Below are positions 1-12,900 of a DNA stretch of 64,000 nucleotides, piece after piece. The notes below the pieces were generated by a model. The model saw only the letters and a program-made list of their open reading frames with translations. It was not told where the DNA came from and made no database searches. A program made the position numbers and the translations under genes. This DNA is from Triplophysa rosa. Lineage: Eukaryota > Chordata > Actinopteri > Cypriniformes > Nemacheilidae. The stretch is from positions 24,032,103 through 24,096,102 of the forward strand of contig NC_079891.1 in the NCBI RefSeq assembly GCF_024868665.1. Reading direction: 5' to 3'. The first letter of the stretch is position 1, and each line of letters starts with the position of its first letter.

Positions 1-960
1 TGGATCGTTGGATTGCATGAAAGGGCATGATGGAAAATAGCTGTGCTTGGCTGAGACGACTTCCAATCACAATACTAGACCGATGACTTCATTTAACTGT
101 GAGATGTAAAGCATGCTTCCTGCTTCCTCGCTCTACTTGTTGTGCGTTGCAAAAAATGTTAATATTTAGGTCTGTTTGTTGATATGGAGATTGCGCTTGC
201 ACTAAAACCTTATGTATGTGAAAGGAGAGAGCTGCTTGCATGTAGTTGGTTTTGAAGTACAGCAAAATGTGTAAAAAACCTATTTAGTAAACAATTTACA
301 AATATTAACCTCTGTGGAGGTTCTGAATATGACTAATCGCTCCCCAGATGATTTTCCCAAGACGCCATTGCTGCTCTCTGTGCTTTTAAGAGTTGCAGCC
401 AGTTCCATGCAGTACATGGGCATTTTCCGAGCTAGTTTATTATATACCCTGTGGAATGTTTCTGTTAACCCAGATGGAGGACATCAGTGTTTGGGTTGGG
501 CTCCACTGCAAGCATTCATTGAAGATCACTTCACACATCAATAGCTCTCACACAAAAAGTACCTTTACACTTGTGTAAAATTCAATCAAAAGCAATGGAT
601 TTGTGCAGTGTGGGATTGTTGTGAACAGCATTGAAAACATTATGCATATTTTTATGTTGTTTTGACCATACTTAAGTAGCACCTGTTGACGTAAATGCCA
701 TGCTTATAAATTTGGTCTCATCCGGATGATTTTGAAGTCTTATTCAACAATTTGGCTACAGTTAGAGGTAGAAAACTCTTTGCAATCGTGTTCAAGGCAG
801 TTGAACTGTTGTCTGTCTCATGACTTTCATTTGCAAGTGTTTGCTACAGTTTTATCTTTCTCTCTTTCAGAAAGCATAAACTATATAGCCTCTTTTTTGA
901 TCTTTCCTCAGTTGAATATTTAATGTGACACAATGTAAGGTCCATTTATGGAGGTAAGGA
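1..960. other. 3' flank of adamts15, probably including its 3' UTR
   Basis: This stretch lies downstream of the adamts15 stop codon when read on the minus strand. It is AT-rich and has only short, non-conserved ORFs. Part of it is probably adamts15 3' UTR, but no convincing polyadenylation signal with a GT-rich tail could be fixed. No repeat or second gene is recognised. Confidence 0.4.
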
Positions 961-3900
961 TTATTTACAAGGAGTCAGTGAACAGAAGTCCAGCTCCTGC
1001 GGTTTCTTCTTGCCTGAGCATTGCTCCCTGGGCAGCAGTTTTCCTGTACTTGTTGAACAAAGAAGCAAGCGCCGTTTGAACCCCTTCCCACAGGTCTTGG
1101 AGCAGGGGGACCAGTCGCCCACCTCCCACATGGGGCAAGGATCTCCGCATACCCGAATGGTGCTGGGCTTTTGGTCAGGGTCACAGTCAAGCCCAGGCCC
1201 ACCATCCCCTTTAAGACATTGCATCAGTCTCTTCTGGAGTCCGTTTCCACAAGTAACAGAGCACACATCCCACCCTCCAGCCACCCACTTCGCCGGTGAC
1301 GGTAAGCTTTCTTTGCCGTAAAGCGGTGAGATGTTGTCCTTGAGGAGGTCTAGCTCTTTTCCAACTTTATCGATTTCTCCCTCTTCCCTAAGGACGCTGT
1401 TTTCCGCACGTGCCCTTTCCTCCTTCTTTTGCACCTTGTTTTCTTTGCTCTCCCGTGGCAGGAAGAAGGAATAGCGAATACGTGGAGGTGTCATCTGGCC
1501 CACCGACAACACCTCAATGACCAGGGCCTCACCCAGAGGCTTAACCGCCTGAACTGTCTCAGAGGAACCAATGGTTCCACTGTAGCGGAGCAAGCTCCCT
1601 TTTACGAGAATGTCTTTCTCCATGGCCGAAACCACGTAGTTTCCATTGAGCAGGTACTTGCTCTGGCTGTTCTTCACAGCAAGGTAGTTGTCGTCACTCA
1701 GAATTCCTTTATAGCCACGCTGTCTGATGTCGATGTTAGCGGCTCCCACAGGAAGCATGACCACAAAGTTGTAGCCATGGCTGAGAAAAGAAAGGTCAGA
1801 AAAATGAGTCAGAATGATTCTTCTTTAGTGTGTAAATAGGCCAGTATGTGACAAAAAAAACATTACTAATAAAAACTATTGGTAACACTTATTTCTCACT
1901 ATTAAGTAGTTGTAATTAGCATGCCTATTATTGGCATTATTATTCTGCATGACCATACTCTACATCCCTAATCCTACCCAATACCTAAACCTAACAACTA
2001 CCTCAGTAACTATTAATGAGCAACAAATTAAGAGTTTTTTGAGGAAAAAGTCGTAGTGATTGGTTTGTTAATAGCGAGAATTGCCCCTATACTGAAGTGT
2101 GACCAAACTATTTCATCATAATCAAAAGCAGCTTTGTAATGATGTACAGTGGGTGATTTTGAAGATTTGCATGATTTTAAATTATGTCTGGGTTCTATTG
2201 GACAGGTATGTGTTGTTGTACAGCATAGTGCATCAAGATCACTCACATGGGCTTAGTGAAAAGGCCTGACACCTTCTTGCAGTTCTTGTTATCTCCTCCA
2301 CATATACCACACTTGTCAAACTTCTTGTTGGAGCCCAGTTTTCCATCACAACCTGCCTTGATGCATTTGCCTTGCACACAGACAGATGAGGAGTCAGGAG
2401 AACATGGTGTTCCATCCACAACCTATGAAAAGCACAGAAAAGCAACCTATAATTTAGCTTGCATAAATTATGAAAACCTCAGGCCAGATTTAAAACATTT
2501 TTTCACTTGGACATGTGGTGCCAGTGTGTATAGGATGATGCACTAGTGTCCGGTAATGGTTGATGTGCAGCTATGCCATGAAAACCCATGCATACGTGAG
2601 CAATGACTTTTTGAATAGCTAACCTCTGTAGTGACCTTGTTGTATGGTGACAACATGACAAAATAATTATATTTGACCAAAAACAAACATTGCATAATGT
2701 CTAATGATTATGATTAAACGAATCATGTTTCTTATTCGTAATCTATTGTAAATATAGATGTTAAATGAAGACACACAAGTCATATACAGCAAGTACTGTA
2801 CATCCACAGAAGTCGCTTGGTTTCAGCACAGCTTTGCAATGCGGTCTGATTTTAACCATATCAATATGAGTGCGTAGGTGTTCCAGCCAAAAGCGTAACA
2901 TATGAGTCTACGTAGTATGTCTGCTACTAAGCTATTTCTGTCCCCTCCCTATCTGTTGACAGCTTGTTTTGGATGATGTGCACCTTCAAATGAACAACAG
3001 CACTTTCTGAATTACTGTACAATCTCTGGTATTGTTTTGTTATTTTACCAACATGGCAGTCTTATGAACATATCTCTGATGTTTTCTGGTGCCATGATGT
3101 AACAGTTGCATCTGTGAAGTTCTGTGAAAACTTTATAGAAAATAAAACAGTATGCATAATACTGTATTTAGTTTGAACTCCCAAAATTGATGCTTAATGT
3201 TTTATCATCACATTCTTTTCACTGACCATTTGTTTTTAAAATGAGTTTTGTACCCGTTTTGTGGAAATTGCGTATTAACATTTTTATCGCTCACCTTTGG
3301 GGCGAGGACGTAGAAGTAGCCTGTTCCATTTGCCCTGCAGATCAGCTTGCACATATCTTTGGCGGACACGCCAGAATATTTGGGCACCCACACCACAGAT
3401 GGGGTCAGCCGGTTAGTGTTCAGACTGAAGCCATTATAAGCTTCACACTGCTCCTCACGATAGCTCTTGCCTACAGACAAAAGTGAGGCAGATGGTTACA
3501 AATGGTCACACATGTAATACAAATCAGAAGTTATATTTCTGCTACCTGTTGTTAGTGTATAACATTATTAAAAGGGTTTTAATACCTGTGTCAGGGCATG
3601 GATTGAGGTTGCAGGACCGATATTTAACTCTCACTCCCTGGCAGTATTTTCCACCATTAACTGGAACTGGGTTAATACACTCTCGTTTTGACAGCTGTAC
3701 ACCACCTCCACAAGATCTGGAACAAGTTCCGAAAGGTCCCCATTTACCCCATCTGCCATCCACCTAGGAGAAAGAAAAAGAGAGGTATGTCACTCCCTTG
3801 ACCTTCACAGTGTACTCTGTTTTACCTCTAAACTCCACGTGACCACTACAAAGATGTACACAACTTATGTGCAGAATTGCTAAGCAACAAGGCAAATAAA

Positions 3901-6900
3901 CCAGTGCAACAGGTCGAGAGAAGTACGTTTAACAGGTTGCCATCCTTATGTCAAATCTTTGTTGTGGTCACATGATATTTATCACATTGCAATGTGGACT
4001 CCTTTAAAGGGGCCACTGTGTTAACAAACTGGTTGTTAAACTTTTCTGAAACACAGTGCATGTGAAAGTATGACTCCGTTTATAACTAATATTTGGGGGT
4101 AACCAGTGCATGTGACCACTTAAACGCTAATATGTTCACCTACAGTACATGCATTACCTTAGTTTTAGGCATTTCTTGTTTCTCTATACACGTGCCCCGC
4201 ATACAAAGCTGTCCGTCCCCACAGCTGGTCCCGTCTGCCCATGGAAAGTGTCTCGTCTGGCACACCAGCTGCCCACGGGTCTTCCCCGTGCACCATAAGC
4301 GCTGACATGGTGCCTGCATGAAGGGGCAAGGCTTCGAACCAGCTCCGAACGCAAGCTCGCACTGCCGCTCTAGACTGTATGATGCGCCGGGGAGCACATC
4401 TGGCAGAGCTAAAGGTTTCTGAGGTTGATCTAGCAGACAGTCACCTGCAGAGATGACAGGTAATGATAGAACATTATGCTACACATGTATGAAACTTTAC
4501 AGTTTTGTATAAAAAACAAGGCACCAAAAGTATTTGGAGACTAAAACTACACTTACAACTACTTAATTTATTCACTGAAAATTTAATTGCATTAGATAAC
4601 ATATTATTCAAACCAAGTTGCATCTGCAAATAAATGATACAAGAGCTTTTCTCAAAATGAACTTAACTTTTCTTAGTCATTTTAGCAAAAACATTTATCC
4701 AAACAGTGATTTTATTGGATGTAAGAAGTTAAAACAGGTGAAGTTCATCACAATAACTTTGTACACAATTCATAGTTTCATAAAGTGTCCAAATACTTGT
4801 CTTACCTTGTTATTTTTTATGTACATGTATATTTTGTATCTTGATTCTGATGTTTCATAGAATGCCTGGATATTTTTTCAATTTCTAAATACATTTTTGT
4901 GTATACTGTACACCCATAAAACACATTAATTAACACAATTAATTTTCCCTTTGTGTCCCATTTATATCTTTTTTAATTATGCAAAAATGCATTACTTTAT
5001 CTAAGTGCTCCAACTGTTCACTTCACAAACTAAGCAGTGTTGACATTAAATATTTGCCCTAGATTATGTATATGCACATATTAAAAAATATATATACATA
5101 TGTCTTACTCCACAAAATGCAAATAACAGCACTGTAAGACCTCACTGTAAAACTTCACAAAAACACTTCAGTCCCTGTTACGTCAGCCCCAGTTACGTCA
5201 GTCACAGCACTGTTTCAATAAAGTTTTAGATCACCGAATTGTTGCAAGCTGCTAGCTGACCTTGGGATAACTGTTTCTTTTAAGAGACACTTTCAGAAAG
5301 CATCAACACCGACATGCTAAACCCAGGTTTAACCATCACTCTGAGCACACACACATACACACACCCCAGCTGTTCCCATGTGGCTTCCTTTGACTTACCG
5401 TGTCCACTGTCCAAGTAGTCAGTGATAATGGCAGCACTGCATGGGGACCAGGGACTGGTGCGATTGATTCGGATCAAAGTGGGAGACATCATGTGATTGT
5501 CCTCCAGCTTGCCGAACACCTCCTCACATGCCTTAACATTATCGTGGGGCATATTGAAGACATGTCCTGTCGAGGAGAAGAGCAGTAGAAAAGATGAAAA
5601 CACAGGACATGGAAAAGAAGAAATGTGATGCGTGTCAGCACTGAATGCTAATGTAAATGAACCATCTCTTGAAATTTTATGCAAATGTGAATTCGGATTT
5701 TAGACTTTTATTTCACAATTCCAATAGTTTTGGTCACATTTTCCTGTCAGCAGTCAGGCCACATTTATATTGAACAACTTTTGCAATCCGTCCAAAAGCT
5801 CTCCACATTTCCTCCCTGGCCTTGAGGGGAAACTTTACCAAAACCGCCTCTGAGGCTTCCCACATGGAATTAAGCCACTTCAGTAAAGCTTAGCTTTCCT
5901 CAATGGTTCCACAAAATCCTAAAGAAATGTCTGAGAAATTATTATGTTTAAGAGGTCATTTAAACTGAATATCCTTAATCTTTCAGACAATATTCTGGAG
6001 TTCTTCCAGTGGATTTTGTAAGCAGAAACTATTGGCTCTAGTCCCAGATATTAAGATGCATTGGTGAACATTTAGTTTAGGGGATTTCTCAAAACAAAAT
6101 GATAACAGGTCTGTCTTGAAATCTTTATGTTGTATGCTATATTGATGTTAAAAATCAATATCAAAGTTTTTTACCTCCAGAACCCGGCTGTATGCTCTGA
6201 ACTGTACATCTGTTTACACTTACCAAGCTCATGGGCAGTAGTGAAGGCTGATGGCAACCCATCATCTTCAATCACAGAGCAGCTTCTCTTGGGGTCACAC
6301 ATGGTGCCTACGTCTGCCATACCCAGCGTGTCACAGGTTGAGGCTCCACACAGGTCCTAAATCAGTAAAAGACAAACAAATTGTCATCACCCTTTAATTT
6401 GCCTTTTGTAGATTCGAGATGAGGCTGCTGTGTAATTTGACATGGGTACAAATTGAGGTTTCCTTCATTTAGCTTAACCACTCTTAACCAAAGTGTGGTT
6501 AAGAGGACTTTTTTAATATTTCACACCCTTAGTCTTAAATAAATGTCTTAAATAAACAATAGGCCCAAGTCTAAAACTAAGTGTTATCAGTCAAATGATT
6601 GAAGTTGATGTTTGAAAGGCTTCAATCACGGACACTGAATGTAAAGCTGTGTTTAAGGTGTATTAAAAACGCACTCTATTTGCCATTCCAAAAGCACCTT
6701 CAGGAACATAGATATTTACCCTGAAAATGAAAATTGAATTTTGATTGAAGCGGACATTTTTCAAATGCCCAAAATATCTCTAATTCCTGGCATTAAATGA
6801 GTTACTTATTGGTGTACCTTGTGGCCTTTCAATTCGAAAGAATTTCCAGCTGACCTATATTTTTTCACCACACAGTTTAAAATAGATCTGCCCGAAATGT

Positions 6901-9900
6901 CTGTCGAGCTCTTCTGACTCAACATCATAATAGTAGGTTTGCTTGTCGACCATATCCCATGGTGCAACACCCTCGTCTAGCGAATCCCAAAAAAAGACCT
7001 GAAAACATCTTTCTGGTCATGACACAATTAAAGGGAACAATTTTTTCCACTTTTAGGAGAGAAAACGTTTATATAACAGTAAAACTCCTTTAAACACCTT
7101 CAGTCCGAAATGTTTTTACAAATCTATGACTGCTGATGAAAGCTCAAACCGTGTCAACTATTTGAACTGTACAGTACTGTATGTATGATTAAAAATACTT
7201 CGTTGATAAGCACGGACCTTAACCATTTGACCTATAGTTGTCACATCCTCATCTCTTGTTTTTATGTGAGACCAGCTGCTAAATCACAGGGATCATCATG
7301 ACAAGTCTCTGTCCTTTCTAAAAAAAGATCGCTGTCAAAATTTGGATTCTTTAGTCATCATTTTGTGACTTTTTGTCTGTTTCATGATCTGTGATTATGA
7401 TCTATGAGAAAGATTATTGATGTAAAACTGAAACTTGGTCTCTCTCTAAATCATGCTGGATTTTGTCCACGAAGATTTTCCAATCATTAGTTTGACAGTG
7501 CGTCACAAAGGCAGCTGATTACCGAGACACTCAAGCATCATAACTGTGGTATTTAGGTTATCACTTTGGTCATAGTACACATCACAAACAGGGATTGAGG
7601 GCAAATTCTTAAAACAGTTAAGTTTAACCATATATATGCACTCTGTATGTGCAATGCATAGTTGAATAAAGTCTTTGTACATTTTTTGACACATTTACCA
7701 ACTATTACTGGCCACTAGAGCAGGCAAGAAATTTAAATTTAAAATCAATGTTCAATGCAAAAATGCTCACAGCGCATGCATGTAAATACTGGTAACATTA
7801 TGCACATTATGTTACTTTGGACTCCTTGTGTCCGATGACATGATTTTGTAAAAATGGGGTTCTACGGAGTTCTAAGCTCTCTTTATTTGCCAGGTAGACG
7901 AATCTGACTTTTTGAGGCTTAATGTAACTTAGGCTATACTGTAAACCAGCGCCCTCAGCGATTCCATAAATAATGAGCCCAGTGTCCTCTAAGCCATTGT
8001 TATCTGTCCATTGTTTCTCTTCAATCATCTCCTCTGTTTGGTCAGAAATCTCTTTATTCATACCAAAACTGTGGATAAAGATCAGGGGTTGGGGATTTAC
8101 CCACACTCTCCACAAGCAGTGTTGACCCAATTGGCATCCAACGTCGTAAACATACGACTTCTATTATGCCTTTACAAAATCCAAACTGTTCCATATGTGC
8201 ACTCCTCTCTCTCATGTGCTCACTCACCCATTCTCTTTTTTCTTTTTTCACTTGCTCTCACCTTATACTTCACATTTTCTATAGATACCGTTGTTTTACT
8301 ATATATGATGAACTAACACTATCCATGCAGAATAAATGACAGAGTAAGTTCTGGCATGAAACTCTAGATGGCGCAGTCTTAAAGTCTAAACCAATCTGAC
8401 ATAATAATTACTACCCGGTGAAGTTGATTGGTTCCCTCCGTATCAGCAGCCAATGAGCTTGCTGCTCTACGTTTAAATATTGGCTAGAGTTTGTTGTAGC
8501 AGCACGCGCATTTCAGAAACCCTCCTCCTTCCCCAGCTCCACTTGTATAGATCTGCTACAAAGTGATCACGTAAACTATGGGGGTTTATTCATATGTTAT
8601 ATGCGCAGCAGCAGCATTCCTTATATGCACACAGCAGCATGCTGTGGATGTATTGGCAGTAGCAAGTCTCTGTACTTGCGCCGCCGCAGCAGCATAGCAG
8701 ATCTTTTCCGACAAGACCAAATACATTTATACGTCATGTACACTACCATGCCAAACCCTCCGAGAGTTGTCATGACAGAACTGTACGGAATTATAGGTAT
8801 TGCCACTCAGGAACTGTAGTGTTAGTAATGAACCATGAACGACAATAAATTTAAAAAACAAGCTTATGGGGACAGTCAATGTTGGTAACTAAACAATGGC
8901 GGTACCCATTAATTTGCATTGGTTTTGTGTCTATACAATAGAAATGAGTGGGTAACACCGTTGTTCATTACCAATACCTTTCAAAATATTTTCTTTTGTG
9001 TTCTGCAAAAGAAAGTCTTACAAGTTTAAAATTTTCAAGAGAGTGATGAATGATGACAGAATCTTCATTTTTGGGTGAACTATCACTTTAAGCATTAGGT
9101 GAGCATGGATTGTGATTAACCGATCACATTCCATGCCGATGCCTTTTTGGATGCACTGCCAGCATTCAAAACTATATCTGCTGGTATTACTATTCCACTG
9201 TGTTACTTTACACATTTTGTTATTTACCCTGTTATAAAATGAATCATTCAGACTGCCTGGATAAGCCATTTCTTAAATTTTAAAATTATAGGTGCATTCT
9301 ATTATAAGGCATAACGTTTCTGAATTGCTTGACAACCATATATTTTAAACATTTGTTTTGGCTTTTTTTACAGGAACACTGTTAATAATCTACCTAATTT
9401 AAGTATTTAGTTCATTTAAGCATTTGATTAAAAACTAATTTGCAAAAGATAAACCATTCTGTACTTAGAACTGTTGTTAATGTGGCATTTTCATACAAAT
9501 TGATGTATGTGACCTAATGCAGAGCCCACCATGAATTCGAATCCTCTATTTCATTCCTCTAATTCCTCTGCTAACGTTAAAAATGACACTACGCCTTTAG
9601 ATGGTGCTCTTTGATGGACTGCTGAATCGAGGATTTCAACAAGCTTGCTGTTACCAACTAACCAAATTACATAAGAACTCAGGGATCCGTTATCAATTAA
9701 CAAGGCACTACATTGCACCGAAACATCAAGTAATAAGGTAAACAGAACTATTTACAATCTGGAATAAACAATGTCTCTAAAAAGTGAGGGCAGTGTGCAT
9801 TGCAGAAGCACATAAAAGGCAAACATTACGATGTAAAGTAGATTAATTTACATCATCTTGTTCAGGGCAGAACAAAGACAACACACCTTCAGGGGAGCTC

Positions 9901-12900
9901 ATATAGTTCCTCTAATTATTTGGAACAGATTCTCAAACTTGCAGGATTTAACAATGTTATGGCACTAGCTGATTTAAAGGGTATAAAGATTTCCCCACGG
10001 GGCTGTAATTGTAATTGGCTCTTCCTTCTTAACAACTTCTTTACATAGCAGATTATATTCATGGATGGATTCTCGCATGGGCCTACCGGGTATTTGTCCA
10101 AGGCCCCAAATCAGCAGGGGGCCCTGATGCACTGCAGAAACGTTGCATATTTACTAGAAATTATTTTTTAAATAATTATTGTTTCATACCAATTACTGAG
10201 TAATCTCAAACCAGTTGTTGCTATAATCGGCAAATAAAAATAAATTACAGCGCTCGGTGGCGAGGGGCACCGAATGGTGAGGGTAAATAATTGTATCATA
10301 TAGAACCACAAGTTTAAAACAACTTGATTATTCAAAATATGCAACATAATGGAAACAACAAACCATAAAGTGGAGCTATTAAAATGTAAATTATTAAAGA
10401 AAAGCATACTCGCTTTCTTAAATGGCTATAAAATGGAAACTGGTGAGAGCACTGAACTTTAATGATGCTGGGGAAAGGTTTTCTTGTAGGACAAAAAGGA
10501 AAGAAAGCCTTATCAGCTACAGTAATCTTATCTTTACTTTTTATGAGCTTCTTAATGTTTGTGGTGGTGTTTAGGTTGTTACTTGTGTTTGTACTAGATG
10601 CCTGAAACAGCACAGTGTGGATAGACTGTAACGTTATAGTAAATTGAACAGTGTGAAAGTGTGAAAAAGGCATATTGCATTAGCGAAGCTGTCGTGAATA
10701 GAAGTATAGACAACTTCGCAAGATGTAAACACTGGTGCAGAAACATCTTACATATACAATTCAATCTTTAATATATTCGTTTAACATTTTGATTTAGTTA
10801 TAAATGTTCTGTTGGATGTATGTTCAAACGACTGTGTAGTGTTAAAAAACTGAAACAGGAAGTTCTTCTGGACCTGCACTGGATATGCGTTGCTTACGTT
10901 TTCCAAAGTGGTCTATAGCCATGCTATAATCTTTTTGAAACCTCTGTGAAACAATGGGCTATTTGCACTTCCTTCATTGTTAATATTCGTTTAAACCTGC
11001 ATGACTGGAAATGATTCAAAATTTTGTTGCCGTACTTATGATTATATTATAGAGATGATATAATAAATACCCACAATATCCAGTGTTGAATTTGGTGTCT
11101 CTTCATCATTTAACAGAAAATGACTTGGTGAGGTCACAGCAGAACTTTCCAAATGGAAAGATATGTGGTTTCGTTTGGAATTAAACATTCCATAGGCTTC
11201 AGCTGGGATCGGCGCTTTGCAGCAGGTGGGCCATGACATGCGGGGTTCCTCTCTCTATTTTTCCCTTTTGTGTCTCTTCACCACCTTCAGCTTTTCTCTC
11301 ATTAAATACCAGTAATGGGAAACAGAAGGGTGTGGGATGAGAAATTGGGGGAAAGAATCAGATCGCTCCCAGCTGGAAGTGCAGTTAGGGGAAGCTCTCT
11401 GAGAAACTTCCCATTAGTGTATCTCCCAGCGTCCTGTAAGTAATCCCCTTTAACTTTTGTATTCATTGGCTTGCTAAACGAAACGGATTAAGTGGGATGT
11501 GTATGTTATCACATGAATGTGGAAGAGGTTGATGGATAATTCTCCTGGTTTATTGTCCTAATTTCAAAATTCTCTTGGGATCTGACAACACCCTCCACAC
11601 GATAATAAAAACCTTTCTATAACATAATTTTAATGACAGCTATGTCCACACGCCTCTATTAAATCATCCAGGGTCCAAAACAATTTTTTACCTAATTTAC
11701 TGGCCAGAAATATTTCTAGCCAACCATAAGACTGTATTGTGCTTGATTTTAAAATATGCGTTGGATAGAGACATTTCGACCAAGGTAAAAGACGTTTTCT
11801 TGTTTTTATTGAAGTCAATTGATCATACTTTTAGTTTGATATAAATTATGTATCATGTTGCAGTTTCTAATTTACTGGCCAGCTGGCAGGTAACTGTGTT
11901 ATTTACTCTCCAAACCAATTTTGGCAAATGCCACTTGGATTTGAAGATAAATGTTTGGTAATGTTTCTCCCTGTGTGCAGTATATCCTGCTTGTTATTTC
12001 ATTCATCCTTTTCGTGATTTACACTGACTTGCATATTTTATCTAGTCTAAGACGTTTTTATGTAGGTTAGCACATGTACAACTATAACCCATCTCCACCT
12101 CCTCTTGACTCATTCAAGGCCATGGAGAAACTCCACAATCTCTTTCTCTGTCTTCAGGGAGTAATGAACAATGATTGGAAGAATGTAGGGAGTAACTGTG
12201 CTCTCTTGCTAAAATGCTTCATCAGTTCCCTTTGGAGACGAAACAATAAAACATGAACTCCCTGCAGAATGATTCACTACAGCTGGCCTATGTCATCCAG
12301 ACCGTGCAGACATAACTGGTCTGCATGGTCAGCTCAGGTCATGTGTAACTGCAGCAGATTAGATACAAACATGCTCATCTGGCATGTTTGCAGCTGGCAA
12401 TAGTTTTGGGGTGTTTCTGAGAAACAGATGATGGCTTAGGAATGAGTTTGTATGTGTAATGTAGGAGTTTATGTGGGAATGACCGAGTCCTGAATACCAG
12501 GCATTATTTATAACCGCTCCTCGGTATTGCCCTGGCTATTGTCTTTGATCAACAGCTGATAACACTGAGTGCTGAAATAAATGGAAACGATGCTCGGGGG
12601 CTCCCATAATTTATTTCATCTGTCAGTCCTTTAATAGATGCATGTTGAATAAGGCAATGGGGTTAAATAAGGGCAGAACAATGTTAAGGTTATAGATACC
12701 ATTGATGGGGAGCAAAAGTAAAGTTGATCACTGTACAAGTTTGCTTGTTTGCGTTTAATTGGAACAGTTTACCTAAAAATGGCAATTACGTCATCATTTA
12801 CTTACCTTATGTAATTCCTTTTCAGTTTTTGTCTGGTGACAAATACTGACTTTTAATTTTATCTGTCCACGCAAAGATTATTTTATAGCTTTAGTTAACC

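Noticed and set aside
7807..8130. Minus-strand ORF of 107 codons in adamts15 intron 1
   Set aside because: No recognised domain and repeat-like surroundings; not supported as an exon of adamts15, whose exons are already complete and in phase.
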